Positions 1 to 7,866 of a stretch of 17,463 nt of DNA are shown piece after piece. The stretch covers positions 1 through 17,463 of the forward strand of contig JANLID010000003.1 of assembly GCA_024654105.1 (NCBI GenBank). Direction: 5' to 3'. The first letter of the stretch is position 1, and each line of letters starts with the position of its first letter. The position numbers were made by a program, and so were the translations under genes. The stretch is from Gallionella sp. Lineage in GTDB: Bacteria > Pseudomonadota > Gammaproteobacteria > Burkholderiales > Gallionellaceae. Below the pieces are notes generated by a model. The model was not told the origin of the DNA. It made no database searches and was given only the letters and a program-made list of their open reading frames with translations.

Positions 1-872
1 CCGAGCTCGATCAGCGCGGAGGTGTAGAGCTCGCCGTAGGCCTCGGTGAATTCGTTGGCGAGCGCCGAAGCGATGCTGTTGCCGGGCATCAATAAAGACT
101 TGCTCAGTTCGTGTGAATTACCGATGACAAAAGTGACGGCCATGGTTTCGCCCAGCGCGCGCCCCAGCCCCAGCATGATGCCGCCAACCACGCCGATCCG
201 GGTGTAGGGCAGCACGACTTTCCACATGACTTCCCAGGTGGTCGAGCCCAGTCCGTAGGCCGATTCCTTCAGCAGCGTGGGCACTACTTCGAATACGTCG
301 CGCATCACCGAGGCGATGAACGGGATCACCATGATCGCGAGAATGATGCCGGCGGTCAGCACCCCGATGCCCATCGGCGGGCCGGAGAAAAACGGGCCGA
401 TATACGGCATCGTGCCGATATGGTCGTTGAGCCAGGGCTCGATATGGTCGGCAAATAGCGGCGCAAACACGAACAACCCCCACATGCCGTAGATGATGCT
501 GGGAATGCCTGCCAGCAACTCGATGGCGATGCCGAGCGGGCGGCGCAGCAGGCGCGGCGACAGTTCGGTGAGGAATAGCGCGATGCCGAAACTGACCGGA
601 ATGGCGATCGTGAGCGCAATCGCGGAGGTGACCAGCGTGCCGACGATCGGGACCAGCGCGCCGAACTGTTCGCCGACCGGGTCCCAGTCTGAGCTGGTCA
701 GGAAGCCAAAGCCGAATGCACGGATGGCGGGCATGCTGCCTACCACCAGGGAGCCGATGATGGCGGCGAGCAAAACCAGCACGCCAAATGCGGCAACGCG
801 CGTCAGGTTGCGGAACAGCAGGTCCAGCACGGTGTGCCGTTTAAGGCTGGCTTCGCGTAAAAACGTCGGCAT
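1..872 (-). CDS. pstC: Phosphate ABC transporter permease PstC (first system), 3' end beyond the window
   Basis: This is an inner-membrane permease subunit of the high-affinity PstSCAB phosphate importer, and it pairs with PstA to form the channel. About 290 residues are visible, starting MPTFLREASLKRH, and the gene runs off the left edge. One N-terminal membrane segment lies at about residues 24-46. It is followed by a short periplasmic stretch (SSDWDPVGEQFGALVPIVGT) typical of normal-sized PstC. The MetI-like cytoplasmic loop is at about residues 199-249 (KESAYGLGSTTWEV, then GLGRALGETMAV). The ATG is at 870-872 and has no strong Shine-Dalgarno sequence. It lies 70 bp downstream of pstS1 with a hairpin terminator between them, so the gene is probably expressed by readthrough. 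It belongs to a different Pst system from the long pstC at 3904-6162. The family call is secure. What follows to the left (pstA and pstB expected) is not visible. Confidence 0.95.
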   Translation of the reverse strand, partial: MPTFLREASLKRHTVLDLLFRNLTRVAAFGVLVLLAAIIGSLVVGSMPAIRAFGFGFLTSSDWDPVGEQFGALVPIVGTLVTSAIALTIAIPVSFGIALFLTELSPRLLRRPLGIAIELLAGIPSIIYGMWGLFVFAPLFADHIEPWLNDHIGTMPYIGPFFSGPPMGIGVLTAGIILAIMVIPFIASVMRDVFEVVPTLLKESAYGLGSTTWEVMWKVVLPYTRIGVVGGIMLGLGRALGETMAVTFVIGNSHELSKSLLMPGNSIASALANEFTEAYGELYTSALIEL

Positions 873-890
873 AAATTGAGCTGGGCAGTG

Positions 891-919
891 AAAAAAATGA
901 CGGGGGCTGCAAGCCCCCG
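891..919 (-). terminator. Rho-independent terminator/attenuator between pstS1 and pstC1
   Basis: An 8-bp GC-rich stem (901-908 with 912-919, loop GCA) reads on the minus strand as CGGGGGCT-TGC-AGCCCCCG. It is followed 3 nt later by seven T residues (complement of 891-897). It lies 24 nt after the pstS1 stop and 19 nt before the pstC1 start. Partial termination here would make more binding protein than permease, which is common in pst operons. The structure is seen directly; the degree of readthrough is inferred. Confidence 0.8.
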
Positions 920-942
920 CGATTATAGCCTAACAAAAACGT

Positions 943-1992
943 TTATTTCGTCAGCGGTAAACCGGAAGCATCACGGATTTGGTCTTTCCACGCCTTGCGG
1001 ATGAGGTTCTGCACATTTTCCGGCAGCGGCACGTAATCCAGGTCGGAAGCCAGCTTGTCGCCCTTGCCGTAAGCCCAGTCGAAAAACTTCAACACTTCCT
1101 TGCCGATTGCCGGTTTTTCCTGCACCTTGTGCATCAGCACGAAAGTCGCGCCGCTGATCGGCCAGCTTTCCTTGCCCGCCTCGTCGGTCAGGATTTTGTA
1201 GAAGCCCGGCGCCTTGTCCCATTGCGCGTTTGCTGCGGCGGCCTTGAAGGAAACATCACCGGGCTTGACGAACTGGCCGTCGCGGTTTTGCATTTGCACG
1301 GTGTTCATTTTATTTTGCAGCGCATAAGCGTATTCCACATAACCGATGGAATTCTTGATGCGCTGCACATAAGACGCGACCCCTTCATTGCCCTTGCCGC
1401 CGGTGCCGGCTTTCCAGGAGACTGCCGTACCTTCACCAACATCTGCTTTCCAGTCCGCGCTGACCTTTGCCAGATAATTGGTGAAAATGAACGTAGTGCC
1501 GGAGCCATCCGAGCGATGCACGACGGTGATGTTGCTGCCGGGCAATTTGATGTCCTTGTTCAGCACGGCCAGTGCCGGGTCATTCCATTTGGTAATTTTA
1601 CCCAGGTAAATGGCGGCCAGAGTCGTGCCGTCCAGTTTGAGCGCCCCGGCGGCAATCCCGGGCAGGTTGACGACAGGAACCACGCCACCGATTACGGTCG
1701 GAAATTGCATCAGGCCGTTCTTGTCGAGTTCTTCCGGCTTGAGCGGCATGTCGGACGCGCCGAAATCCACGGTCTTGGCGGTAATCTGCTTGATGCCGCC
1801 GCCGGAGCCGATGGACTGGTAGTTCATGTTAGTCCCGGTTTCGGCTTTATAGGCTTCCGCCCACTTGGCGTAGATCGGGTAGGGAAAAGTCGCGCCCGCG
1901 CCGGTGATGCCTGCGGCCTGACTCACGCTGACGCAAGCCAGCGCAGCGCCGGCGGTGATGCCAAGGATGAATTTCTTGAATCTGTTGTTCAT
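943..1992 (-). CDS. pstS: Periplasmic phosphate-binding protein PstS (first system)
   Basis: The 349-residue precursor captures inorganic phosphate in the periplasm and delivers it to PstC/PstA. A Sec signal peptide (MNNRFKKFILGITAGAALA...) ends near SVSQA-AG at about residue 26. The mature part opens with GAGATFPYPIYAKW. It then shows the phosphate-binding elements GSGGGI, FGASDMPL and HRSDGSGTTF of the classic PstS family. The length fits the family. I chose the ATG at 1990-1992 because it begins the signal peptide. An upstream in-frame ATG at 2046 would prefix 18 residues that do not look like a signal sequence. The Shine-Dalgarno is weak (TGGAAAA, about 5 nt from the ATG). The gene is the first of a minus-strand operon with pstC1 and diverges from the second pst cluster. 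It is unlike PstS2, so the two are not a recent duplication. Confidence 0.96.
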   Translation of the reverse strand: MNNRFKKFILGITAGAALACVSVSQAAGITGAGATFPYPIYAKWAEAYKAETGTNMNYQSIGSGGGIKQITAKTVDFGASDMPLKPEELDKNGLMQFPTVIGGVVPVVNLPGIAAGALKLDGTTLAAIYLGKITKWNDPALAVLNKDIKLPGSNITVVHRSDGSGTTFIFTNYLAKVSADWKADVGEGTAVSWKAGTGGKGNEGVASYVQRIKNSIGYVEYAYALQNKMNTVQMQNRDGQFVKPGDVSFKAAAANAQWDKAPGFYKILTDEAGKESWPISGATFVLMHKVQEKPAIGKEVLKFFDWAYGKGDKLASDLDYVPLPENVQNLIRKAWKDQIRDASGLPLTK

Positions 1993-2058
1993 GTGTTTTC
2001 CATAAGTTGTTGGGCGGGCTGACGAGCCGTTTGAACAGTCCGGCACAACGGTCGCGCG

Positions 2059-2076
2059 TTGTAATAATACTGCAAT
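2059..2076 (+). promoter_or_regulatory. Candidate Pho box in the divergent pstS1/pstS2 promoter region
   Basis: TTGTAAT-AATA-CTGCAAT matches the Pho box layout of two CTGTCAT-like half sites with an AT-rich 4-nt spacer. Each half site scores 5 of 7 against the E. coli consensus. A weaker opposite-strand arrangement (CTGTAAC-TTTT-CTATATT, complement of 2074-2091) overlaps it. The 148 bp between the two start codons must hold both promoters. PhoB control of pst genes is well established in proteobacteria, but this particular site is an inference from pattern and position. Confidence 0.4.
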
Positions 2077-2140
2077 ATAGAAAAGTTACAGTGCGCTCCG
2101 TTGCATCGTTGAATCATTTTTAATCATGGAGACCGCAGAT

Positions 2141-3121
2141 ATGATACAGAAGAAACTCGTTATGACGCTTGGATTGCTCACCGCGTCACTGTTGAGCCAG
2201 GGCGCATTCTCGGCAGCAACTGAAGTCGATCCCGGCCTGCCGGCCTATCAGAAAGAAAGCGGTGTATCCGGTAACTTCACCAGCGTAGGCTCGGACACCC
2301 TGAACAACCTGATGACCTTGTGGGCTGAGGAATACAAGCGTATTTACCCTAACGTCAATATCCAGATACAGGGTGCCGGTTCTTCTACCGCGCCTCCGGG
2401 ACTGATTGAAGGCACCTCCAATTTTGGTCCGATGAGCCGCATGATGAATGCCAAGGAAATCGAGGCATTTGAAACGAAGCACGGTTACAAGCCAACGGCT
2501 GTGCCGGTCGCCATTGACGCGCTGGCCGTGTACATCAACAAGGATAACCCAATCAAGGGACTGACCATGCAACAGGTGGATGCAATTTTTTCATCCACCC
2601 GGAAATGCGGTTATTCGGAAGACGTTATCAAGTGGGGGCAGGCCGGCATGACCGGTGAATGGGCTGATCGCACCATTGCGTTGTACGGCCGTAATTCGGT
2701 CTCCGGCACTTATGGCTACTTCAAGGAAAATGCCTTGTGCAAGGGTGATATGAAAAAGAATGTCGCCGAACAACCGGGTTCCGCTTCCGTGGTGCAGAGC
2801 GTCACCGGACAGATCAATGCCATCGGCTATTCCGGCATCGGTTACATGACCTCTGGTGTGCGCGCTGTTCCGCTGGCAAAGAAGGCGGGTTCTCCCTTTG
2901 TCGAGGCTGCCCCTCAAAATGCCCTTGACGGCAGCTACCCGCTGGCGCGTGTTCTTTATGTTTATGTGAACAAAAAGCCGAATCAGCCACTACCGCCGCT
3001 GGAACGCGAATTCTTCAAGCTGGTGTTATCCAAGCAGGGGCAAACCGTTGTGGTCAAGGATGGTTTTGTTCCGATGCCGGCCAAGATGGCGGAGGATGCA
3101 CGGGCAATCATTTCGAAATAG
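2141..3121 (+). CDS. pstS: Periplasmic phosphate-binding protein PstS (second system)
   Basis: The 326-residue precursor is a phosphate-binding protein of the type that accompanies the long PstC/PstA pair in Pseudomonas-like systems. The signal peptide MIQKKLVMTLGLLTASLLSQ ends near FSA-A at about residue 24. Ligand-site motifs are TSVGSDTLNNLMTLWAEEY, GAGSSTAPPGLIEGTSNFGP and, further on, GRNSVSGTYGYFKE, corresponding to the SGT loop of PstS1. Two mature-region cysteines (STRKCGY and ENALCKGD) could form a disulfide. The ATG at 2141 is preferred over the in-frame ATG at 2126, because GGAGA at 2128-2132 lies 8 nt before 2141 and overlaps the upstream ATG. The gene leads the plus-strand cluster and is followed 82 bp later by a lipoprotein gene. 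Resemblance to PstS1 is limited to the fold-level motifs. Confidence 0.94.
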   Translation: MIQKKLVMTLGLLTASLLSQGAFSAATEVDPGLPAYQKESGVSGNFTSVGSDTLNNLMTLWAEEYKRIYPNVNIQIQGAGSSTAPPGLIEGTSNFGPMSRMMNAKEIEAFETKHGYKPTAVPVAIDALAVYINKDNPIKGLTMQQVDAIFSSTRKCGYSEDVIKWGQAGMTGEWADRTIALYGRNSVSGTYGYFKENALCKGDMKKNVAEQPGSASVVQSVTGQINAIGYSGIGYMTSGVRAVPLAKKAGSPFVEAAPQNALDGSYPLARVLYVYVNKKPNQPLPPLEREFFKLVLSKQGQTVVVKDGFVPMPAKMAEDARAIISK

Positions 3122-3143
3122 GTGTCCGGCGACAGATAAATCA

Positions 3144-3176
3144 CGGGGCTCCGGCCATGTTTCATGGCGGGTCCCG
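3144..3176 (+). other. Imperfect stem-loop after pstS2
   Basis: A perfect core GCCATG-TTT-CATGGC (3154-3168) is extended by GGG/CCC and CC/GG pairs with small internal loops. It lies in the 82 bp between pstS2 and the lipoprotein gene and has no following T-run. It is more likely an mRNA-stabilising structure or a processing site than a terminator. The fold was judged by eye only. Confidence 0.35.
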
Positions 3177-3203
3177 GCCACACTGAAAACAGAGGGGAAT
3201 TTT

Positions 3204-3803
3204 ATGCAGAACCAGTACTTGCGCGTTTCCGCGCTGATTGTTGCGATGGGTCTTTCCGGTGTCATGGCCGGTTGCGCGACCGACGCATCCAAGTCGGCTG
3301 ATTCGTCAGCGACCGTTGTGGCGGGCGAAGCGAAAGCCGTGGCGGAACAGAACCTTTTCATGGTCCACCACGAGAACGGACGGCTTTACGTTTTGGGCGA
3401 CGCCAAGTTGTATCGCGTTTTCCTGGCGACCGATGAAGTGGCGCTGACGCGCACGCGCATCGGTGCCGGACCGGACGGCCAGACGCTGATTTTTGGTATG
3501 AACAAGGATGACGCGAAGCGCGGCGGCCCGACAGATGCCGAAAATATTTATGACGGCAAGCAGACACCCGAAGGGTCTTTTTATGGTGAAGTGTTCAAGG
3601 GCGGCCGCTATTACGTTTTTACCTTGTGGAGCGACATGGCTAATTACCTGAAGCATGGCGAGGTTGCGCTGACCTATACCAAGATTGGCAGCGGCCCGAA
3701 GGGCGAAACCGTGATCTATGCGCTCAACAAGAAAACGGCCAGTGAAGGCAGGCCTGCCGCGGCGATCGAACGGTTCCAGAAGCAGCACGCCGGGAGCAAA
3801 TAG
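3204..3803 (+). CDS. Lipoprotein with an internal tandem repeat, within the pst2 cluster
   Basis: I do not recognise this 199-residue protein. A lipoprotein signal (MQNQYLRVSALIVAMGLSGV) ends in MAGC, so Cys24 would be lipidated and the protein anchored on the periplasmic side of a membrane. A low-complexity Ser/Ala/Asp linker (about 25-45) follows. The rest is two gap-free repeats offset by 75 residues. Residues 59-102 align with 134-177 at 20 of 44 identities, including GRxYV, EVALTxT and IGxGPxG. The first unit contains DEVALTRTRIGAGPDGQT and the second GEVALTYTKIGSGPKGET. AGGGGA at 3193-3198 precedes the ATG by 5 nt. It sits between pstS2 and pstC2 in the same direction, which suggests co-expression and a periplasmic accessory role in phosphate uptake. 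That role is inference. An unrelated envelope protein carried in the operon is the alternative. Confidence 0.85.
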   Translation: MQNQYLRVSALIVAMGLSGVMAGCATDASKSADSSATVVAGEAKAVAEQNLFMVHHENGRLYVLGDAKLYRVFLATDEVALTRTRIGAGPDGQTLIFGMNKDDAKRGGPTDAENIYDGKQTPEGSFYGEVFKGGRYYVFTLWSDMANYLKHGEVALTYTKIGSGPKGETVIYALNKKTASEGRPAAAIERFQKQHAGSK

Positions 3804-3816
3804 AAATCTTTCAAGC

Positions 3817-3852
3817 GCGGGGCGGGCCGACCAGTTGTCCGGTTCGCCCCGC
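3817..3852 (+). other. Long GC-rich hairpin between the lipoprotein gene and pstC2
   Basis: GCGGGGCGGGCC (3817-3828) pairs with GGTTCGCCCCGC (3841-3852): 12 bp including two G-U wobbles, capped by a 12-nt loop that can add a GAC/GTC stem. There is no T-run after it. It lies just after the lipoprotein stop, upstream of the membrane-protein genes. It probably protects the 3' end of a pstS2-lipoprotein transcript or lowers downstream expression; this is inferred. Confidence 0.55.
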
Positions 3853-3903
3853 TCGCATTTCCTGTTCGGGAAGGCACCCGGACATAGTTGATTCGATGCG
3901 CCC

Positions 3904-6162
3904 ATGAATGACACCAACTCGACCTCGAAAATAATAGGACGCTCCATGCAACGGCGTCTGCTGACAGATAGCCTGTTCAAGTATCTGATGACCTTTGGTG
4001 GAATCAGCGTCATCATTGCCATCAGCCTGATCTTTTTTTATCTGGTGAGTGTCGCCTATCCGCTGTTCAAGCCGGCGAATGTCGAGGGCTGGCAGGTTTA
4101 TGCCGCGCCGGGCGCGCCAGGCGAGCGCACGCTGCATTTGTCTTCCGAAGAGCAGCGCGAGATCGGGGCGCGTTTTACCGATAATGGCTCGGTTTATTTT
4201 TTCGGTTTTCTCGACGGCAAGCCGCGCGGAGAGGCGAAGATCAAGCTGCCGCAAGGCGTTTCGATCACTGCCTTTGCAGCCGGCGACCCGCACCAGTATG
4301 TGGTTGCCTACGGCCTGTCCGATGGCCGTGTCATTGTCGCCAAACAGAATTTTGCAATGAACTTCGACGAGCAGGGCAAACGTGTGATTACGCCGCAGAT
4401 TGTTTACCCGCTCGGCGAAGAACCGCTGGTCATCGACACGTCGAAATCTCCGCTCAGGAAGCTGGCGATCCAGAGTGCCGAGGATGAGATTACGCTGGCT
4501 GCGCTGACTGCCGGCGGGCGTTTGCAGGTGGCGGGCATTACCATCAACAAGAACATGATAACGGGAGAAGCGGAACTCGAACGTACCGGATCCATGCTCG
4601 ATGGGGTGGAGGGTGAAGTACAGGATATGACCATCGAGGTGAAGCAGCGCGAACTGTATGTCGTGCATGCCGACAGGTTCGTCAGCCACTTCGACATCTC
4701 GGACAAGACCGGTCCGCGTTTTGTGCAGAAGAAGCAGGTTGTCGCGGATGGCGAGAACGTGAGCGCATTAACCATTTTGAGCGGCGGTTTTTCGCTCATC
4801 GTGGGCAGCGACAAGGGTAATCTGGGCCAGTGGTTTCTGGTGCGCGACGGGAACAACGCCTATCACCTGACGCACATCCGCGATTTCAAGGCGATGCCGG
4901 GCAGTATCACCACGCTGGCTCCCGAATACTTCCGCAAGGGATTCCTGGCCGGAGACGATCTGGGGAATATCGGCCTTTACTATGCGACATCGCAGAAACT
5001 GCTGGCACGGGAACCGGTTGGCAAGGGTGCGGTGGTGGCCGCAGAAATCAGTCCGCGCGCCAATGGGCTGCTGGTTCAGGACGCGGCAGGCAGGCTGAGC
5101 GCTGCCCGCGTGGAAAATGAATTCCCCGAAGTATCTTTTTCCTCGCTGTGGCAGAAGGTATGGTATGAGAGCTATCCGGAACCTGACTATGTCTGGCAGT
5201 CGGCGGCCGCCACCAACGATTTCGAGCCGAAGTTCAGCCTTGCGCCGCTGACGCTTGGAACGCTCAAGGCGGCGTTTTACGCCATGCTGATCGCCACGCC
5301 GCTGGCATTGCTCGGGGCGATTTTTACCGCCTATTTCATGACGCCGCGGATGCGCCGCGTAGCCAAGCCATCCATCGAAATCATGGAAGCCCTGCCCACG
5401 GTGATTCTCGGTTTTCTCGCCGGATTGTGGCTGGCGCCGCTGGTGGAAAATAATCTGGCCGGCACCTTGCTGTTATTCCCGCTGATGCCGGTCGCGGTGC
5501 TTCTGGGGGCATTGTGCTGGCGTTTGCTGCCGGAAAGTCTGACCGGGCGCATCCCGCATGGATGGGAAGCGGCGCTGCTCGTCCCGGTGATCATGCCGGG
5601 CATCTGGCTGTCGTTCCAGATCGGCCATCCGGTCGAGGCTTATTTCTTCGGCGGAGATATGCCGCACTGGCTCAGCAACGAGATGGGCATCACGTTCGAG
5701 CAGCGCAACTCGCTGGTAGTCGGCATCGCCATGGGCTTCGCCGTGACACCGACGATATTTTCCATCGCCGAAGATGCGATCTTCAGCGTGCCCAGGCACC
5801 TGACCACGGGTTCGCTCGCGCTTGGCGCCACGCCTTGGCAAACGCTCAAGAATGTGGTGTTGCTGACTGCCAGTCCCGGCATCTTTTCCGCCGTCATGAT
5901 CGGCATGGGGCGGGCGGTGGGCGAAACCATGATCGTGCTGATGGCGACCGGCAATACCGCCGTCATGGATTTCAGCCTGTTCACCGGATTCCGCACCCTG
6001 TCCGCCAATATCGGCGTGGAAATGCCGGAAGCGGCGGTGGGCACCACGCATTTCCGCCTGCTGTTCGTCGCTGCGCTGGTACTGTTTGTGTTCACCTTTT
6101 TCGTGAATACGCTGGCCGAGGTGGTGCGCCAGCGCCTGCGCGAAAAATACAGCTCCATTTGA
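3904..6162 (+). CDS. pstC: Phosphate ABC transporter permease PstC, long form (second system)
   Basis: This 752-residue inner-membrane permease is more than twice the length of classic PstC. The first membrane helix is at about residues 31-53 (FGGISVIIAISLIFFYLVSV). It is followed by a roughly 400-residue extracytoplasmic insert rich in beta-strand-like segments (about 56-450). The MetI-type membrane domain runs from about 452 (LGTLKAAFYAMLIATPLALL) to the end, with the ATPase-contact loop LALGATPWQTLKNVVL and the GRAVGETMIVLMATGNT signature. Enlarged PstC of this layout is known from Pseudomonas-type Pst systems. The ATG at 3904 lacks a clear Shine-Dalgarno. An in-frame ATG at 3946 has AGGA 6 nt upstream and would give 738 residues, so the start is uncertain. 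pstA2 begins 17 bp after the stop. The function of the insert is unknown; it may contact PstS2 or the neighbouring lipoprotein. Confidence 0.95.
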   Translation: MNDTNSTSKIIGRSMQRRLLTDSLFKYLMTFGGISVIIAISLIFFYLVSVAYPLFKPANVEGWQVYAAPGAPGERTLHLSSEEQREIGARFTDNGSVYFFGFLDGKPRGEAKIKLPQGVSITAFAAGDPHQYVVAYGLSDGRVIVAKQNFAMNFDEQGKRVITPQIVYPLGEEPLVIDTSKSPLRKLAIQSAEDEITLAALTAGGRLQVAGITINKNMITGEAELERTGSMLDGVEGEVQDMTIEVKQRELYVVHADRFVSHFDISDKTGPRFVQKKQVVADGENVSALTILSGGFSLIVGSDKGNLGQWFLVRDGNNAYHLTHIRDFKAMPGSITTLAPEYFRKGFLAGDDLGNIGLYYATSQKLLAREPVGKGAVVAAEISPRANGLLVQDAAGRLSAARVENEFPEVSFSSLWQKVWYESYPEPDYVWQSAAATNDFEPKFSLAPLTLGTLKAAFYAMLIATPLALLGAIFTAYFMTPRMRRVAKPSIEIMEALPTVILGFLAGLWLAPLVENNLAGTLLLFPLMPVAVLLGALCWRLLPESLTGRIPHGWEAALLVPVIMPGIWLSFQIGHPVEAYFFGGDMPHWLSNEMGITFEQRNSLVVGIAMGFAVTPTIFSIAEDAIFSVPRHLTTGSLALGATPWQTLKNVVLLTASPGIFSAVMIGMGRAVGETMIVLMATGNTAVMDFSLFTGFRTLSANIGVEMPEAAVGTTHFRLLFVAALVLFVFTFFVNTLAEVVRQRLREKYSSI

Positions 6163-6179
6163 CAAAAGGTTAAGCGCTT

Positions 6180-7835
6180 ATGAAAGACTGGATCAAATCA
6201 GGTGCGCCGTGGATATGGATGACGGCGGGCGCGCTCGCCCTGTCGCTGGTCATGGTGTTCGGTGTGTTGTGGCTGACGGCGGCGCGCGGCCTGACGCATT
6301 TCTGGCCGGCGCAGGTGGCCGAGACGACGTTCATCGAGAAAAACGGCAGCAAGATCCGCCTGATCGGCGAAATCAGGGAGCGCGAAGAAGTCGCAGTGCG
6401 GCGTCTGGTCGAGGCCGGCTTCAATATTCCCGGCGATGACAAATTCACGACGCGCTATTTGATCAAACTGGGCAACCGCGATATCCATGGTTTCGATTTC
6501 AAATGGTATCCGGCGCCCCTGCTTGGCGAGATCACCTACCCCGGGGATCTGTTGACCGTGGAACGCCGCGAGTGGGGTAATTTCTACGGCCATCTCCAGG
6601 CGGTCAAGGAAGACGGCAAAGTGGTCGCGCGGGGCGCCGCCGCCATGCCGGAACTGGAGAAGCGCGTCGAACGTGCGCGCGCGCTGTTTGATGAAATCTA
6701 CCGCACCGAGAAACATGACATCGGGCGCATCAATCATCGGCTCGAACAACTGCGCTTGCAGGAACGCAAGCTGCAATTGCAGGGCAAGCTGACCGAGGCG
6801 GAAAAGCAGTCCATCGAGAGGCAGCGCGAGGCGGCGAATGCGGAATTCGGGCAGATACAGGAACGTCTGGAGCAATTGCGCCGGGAGATCGGCCGCGACA
6901 GCCTGAGCGCGGAAGTGATGGACGGCAGGGTAGTGGATGTTCCGCTGGCCAAGGTGGCCGACACCTATCACGCCAACGCCATGGGCATGGCCGGCAAGAT
7001 CGGCTTCTATGCCCGCAAATTGTACGCGTTCATCTCGGAAGACCCGCGTGAAGCCAATACCGAGGGCGGCATTTTCCCGGCCATTTTCGGCACCGTGATG
7101 ATGGTCATCCTGATGTCCATCATGGTCATGCCGCTGGGCGTGATTGCGGCGGTATACATGCGCGAATACGCCGGGAAAGGGCTGATGATCCGCATCATCC
7201 GTATTGCGGTAAACAATCTTGCCGGCGTGCCGTCCATCGTTTACGGTGTGTTTGGCCTGGGTTTCTTCATCTATTTCCTCGGCGGCAATATCGATGCCCT
7301 GTTTTTTCCCGAGGCGCTGCCGGCGCCAACTTTTGGCAGCCCGGGCATCCTGTGGGCATCGCTGACGCTGGCTATTCTGACCTTGCCGGTGGTGATCGTC
7401 GCCACCGAAGAGGGGTTGTCTCGCGTGCCGCTCAGCCTGCGTGAAGGCAGTCTGGCGCTGGGGGCGACCAAGGCGGAAACCTTGTGGCGCACGGTGCTGC
7501 CGATGACCGCGCCGGCGATAATGACCGGGCTGATCCTTGCCGTGGCGCGCGCCGCCGGAGAGACGGCTCCGCTGATGCTGGTTGGCGTAGTCAAGCTCGC
7601 GCCCAACCTGCCGCTGGATGGCTATTTCCCGTACTTCCATCTGGAGCGCCAATTCATGCATCTGGGCTTTCACATCTACGATGTCGGATTCCAGAGCCCC
7701 AACGTCGAGGCGGCGCGGCCGCTGGTCTACGCCACGGCGCTGTTGCTGGTAATTGTGATTGTGGTGCTGAACCTCGCTGCGGTTTCCCTGCGCAACCGCC
7801 TGCGCGAGAATTTACGCGGCCTTGAAGGCATCTGA
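6180..7835 (+). CDS. pstA: Phosphate ABC transporter permease PstA, long form with coiled coil (second system)
   Basis: This 551-residue partner permease of PstC2 is far longer than the roughly 290 residues of classic PstA. An N-terminal membrane segment (about 11-33) precedes an extracytoplasmic region. That region contains a heptad-rich, highly charged coiled coil at about residues 156-240 (for example HRLEQLRLQERKLQLQ and ERQREAANAEFGQIQE). The MetI-like membrane domain starts at about 295 (GGIFPAIFGTVMMVILMS). It carries the conserved loop SLALGATKAETLWRTVLP followed by ARAAGETAPLMLVG. The long N-terminal half matches what is known of Pseudomonas-type PstA (a DUF3333-like region, from memory). 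AAAAGG at 6164-6169 precedes the ATG. It is followed by pstB2 after 31 bp. No break or frameshift is seen. Confidence 0.95.
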   Translation: MKDWIKSGAPWIWMTAGALALSLVMVFGVLWLTAARGLTHFWPAQVAETTFIEKNGSKIRLIGEIREREEVAVRRLVEAGFNIPGDDKFTTRYLIKLGNRDIHGFDFKWYPAPLLGEITYPGDLLTVERREWGNFYGHLQAVKEDGKVVARGAAAMPELEKRVERARALFDEIYRTEKHDIGRINHRLEQLRLQERKLQLQGKLTEAEKQSIERQREAANAEFGQIQERLEQLRREIGRDSLSAEVMDGRVVDVPLAKVADTYHANAMGMAGKIGFYARKLYAFISEDPREANTEGGIFPAIFGTVMMVILMSIMVMPLGVIAAVYMREYAGKGLMIRIIRIAVNNLAGVPSIVYGVFGLGFFIYFLGGNIDALFFPEALPAPTFGSPGILWASLTLAILTLPVVIVATEEGLSRVPLSLREGSLALGATKAETLWRTVLPMTAPAIMTGLILAVARAAGETAPLMLVGVVKLAPNLPLDGYFPYFHLERQFMHLGFHIYDVGFQSPNVEAARPLVYATALLLVIVIVVLNLAAVSLRNRLRENLRGLEGI

Positions 7836-7866
7836 TAAATTGGTTATCAATAAGGAAACATAAGCG

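Noticed and set aside
979..2022. A 347-codon plus-strand open frame opposite pstS1
   Set aside because: pstS1 on the other strand has a signal peptide and all the phosphate-binding motifs. The antisense product has none and matches nothing I know.
1993..2046. 18-residue N-terminal extension of PstS1 (start at 2046)
   Set aside because: It would put a polar stretch ahead of a complete Sec signal peptide. The internal ATG at 1992 fits the family.
3811..4689. Antisense open frame covering the start of pstC2
   Set aside because: It overlaps the pstC2 coding region and the preceding hairpin. The low-information His/Arg-rich translation is typical of an antisense shadow.
6198..7673. A 491-codon open frame on the minus strand opposite pstA2
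   Set aside because: It is a GC-driven shadow of an unmistakable PstA. The translation is His/Gln/Arg-rich, has no recognisable domain, and there is no Shine-Dalgarno or promoter context.
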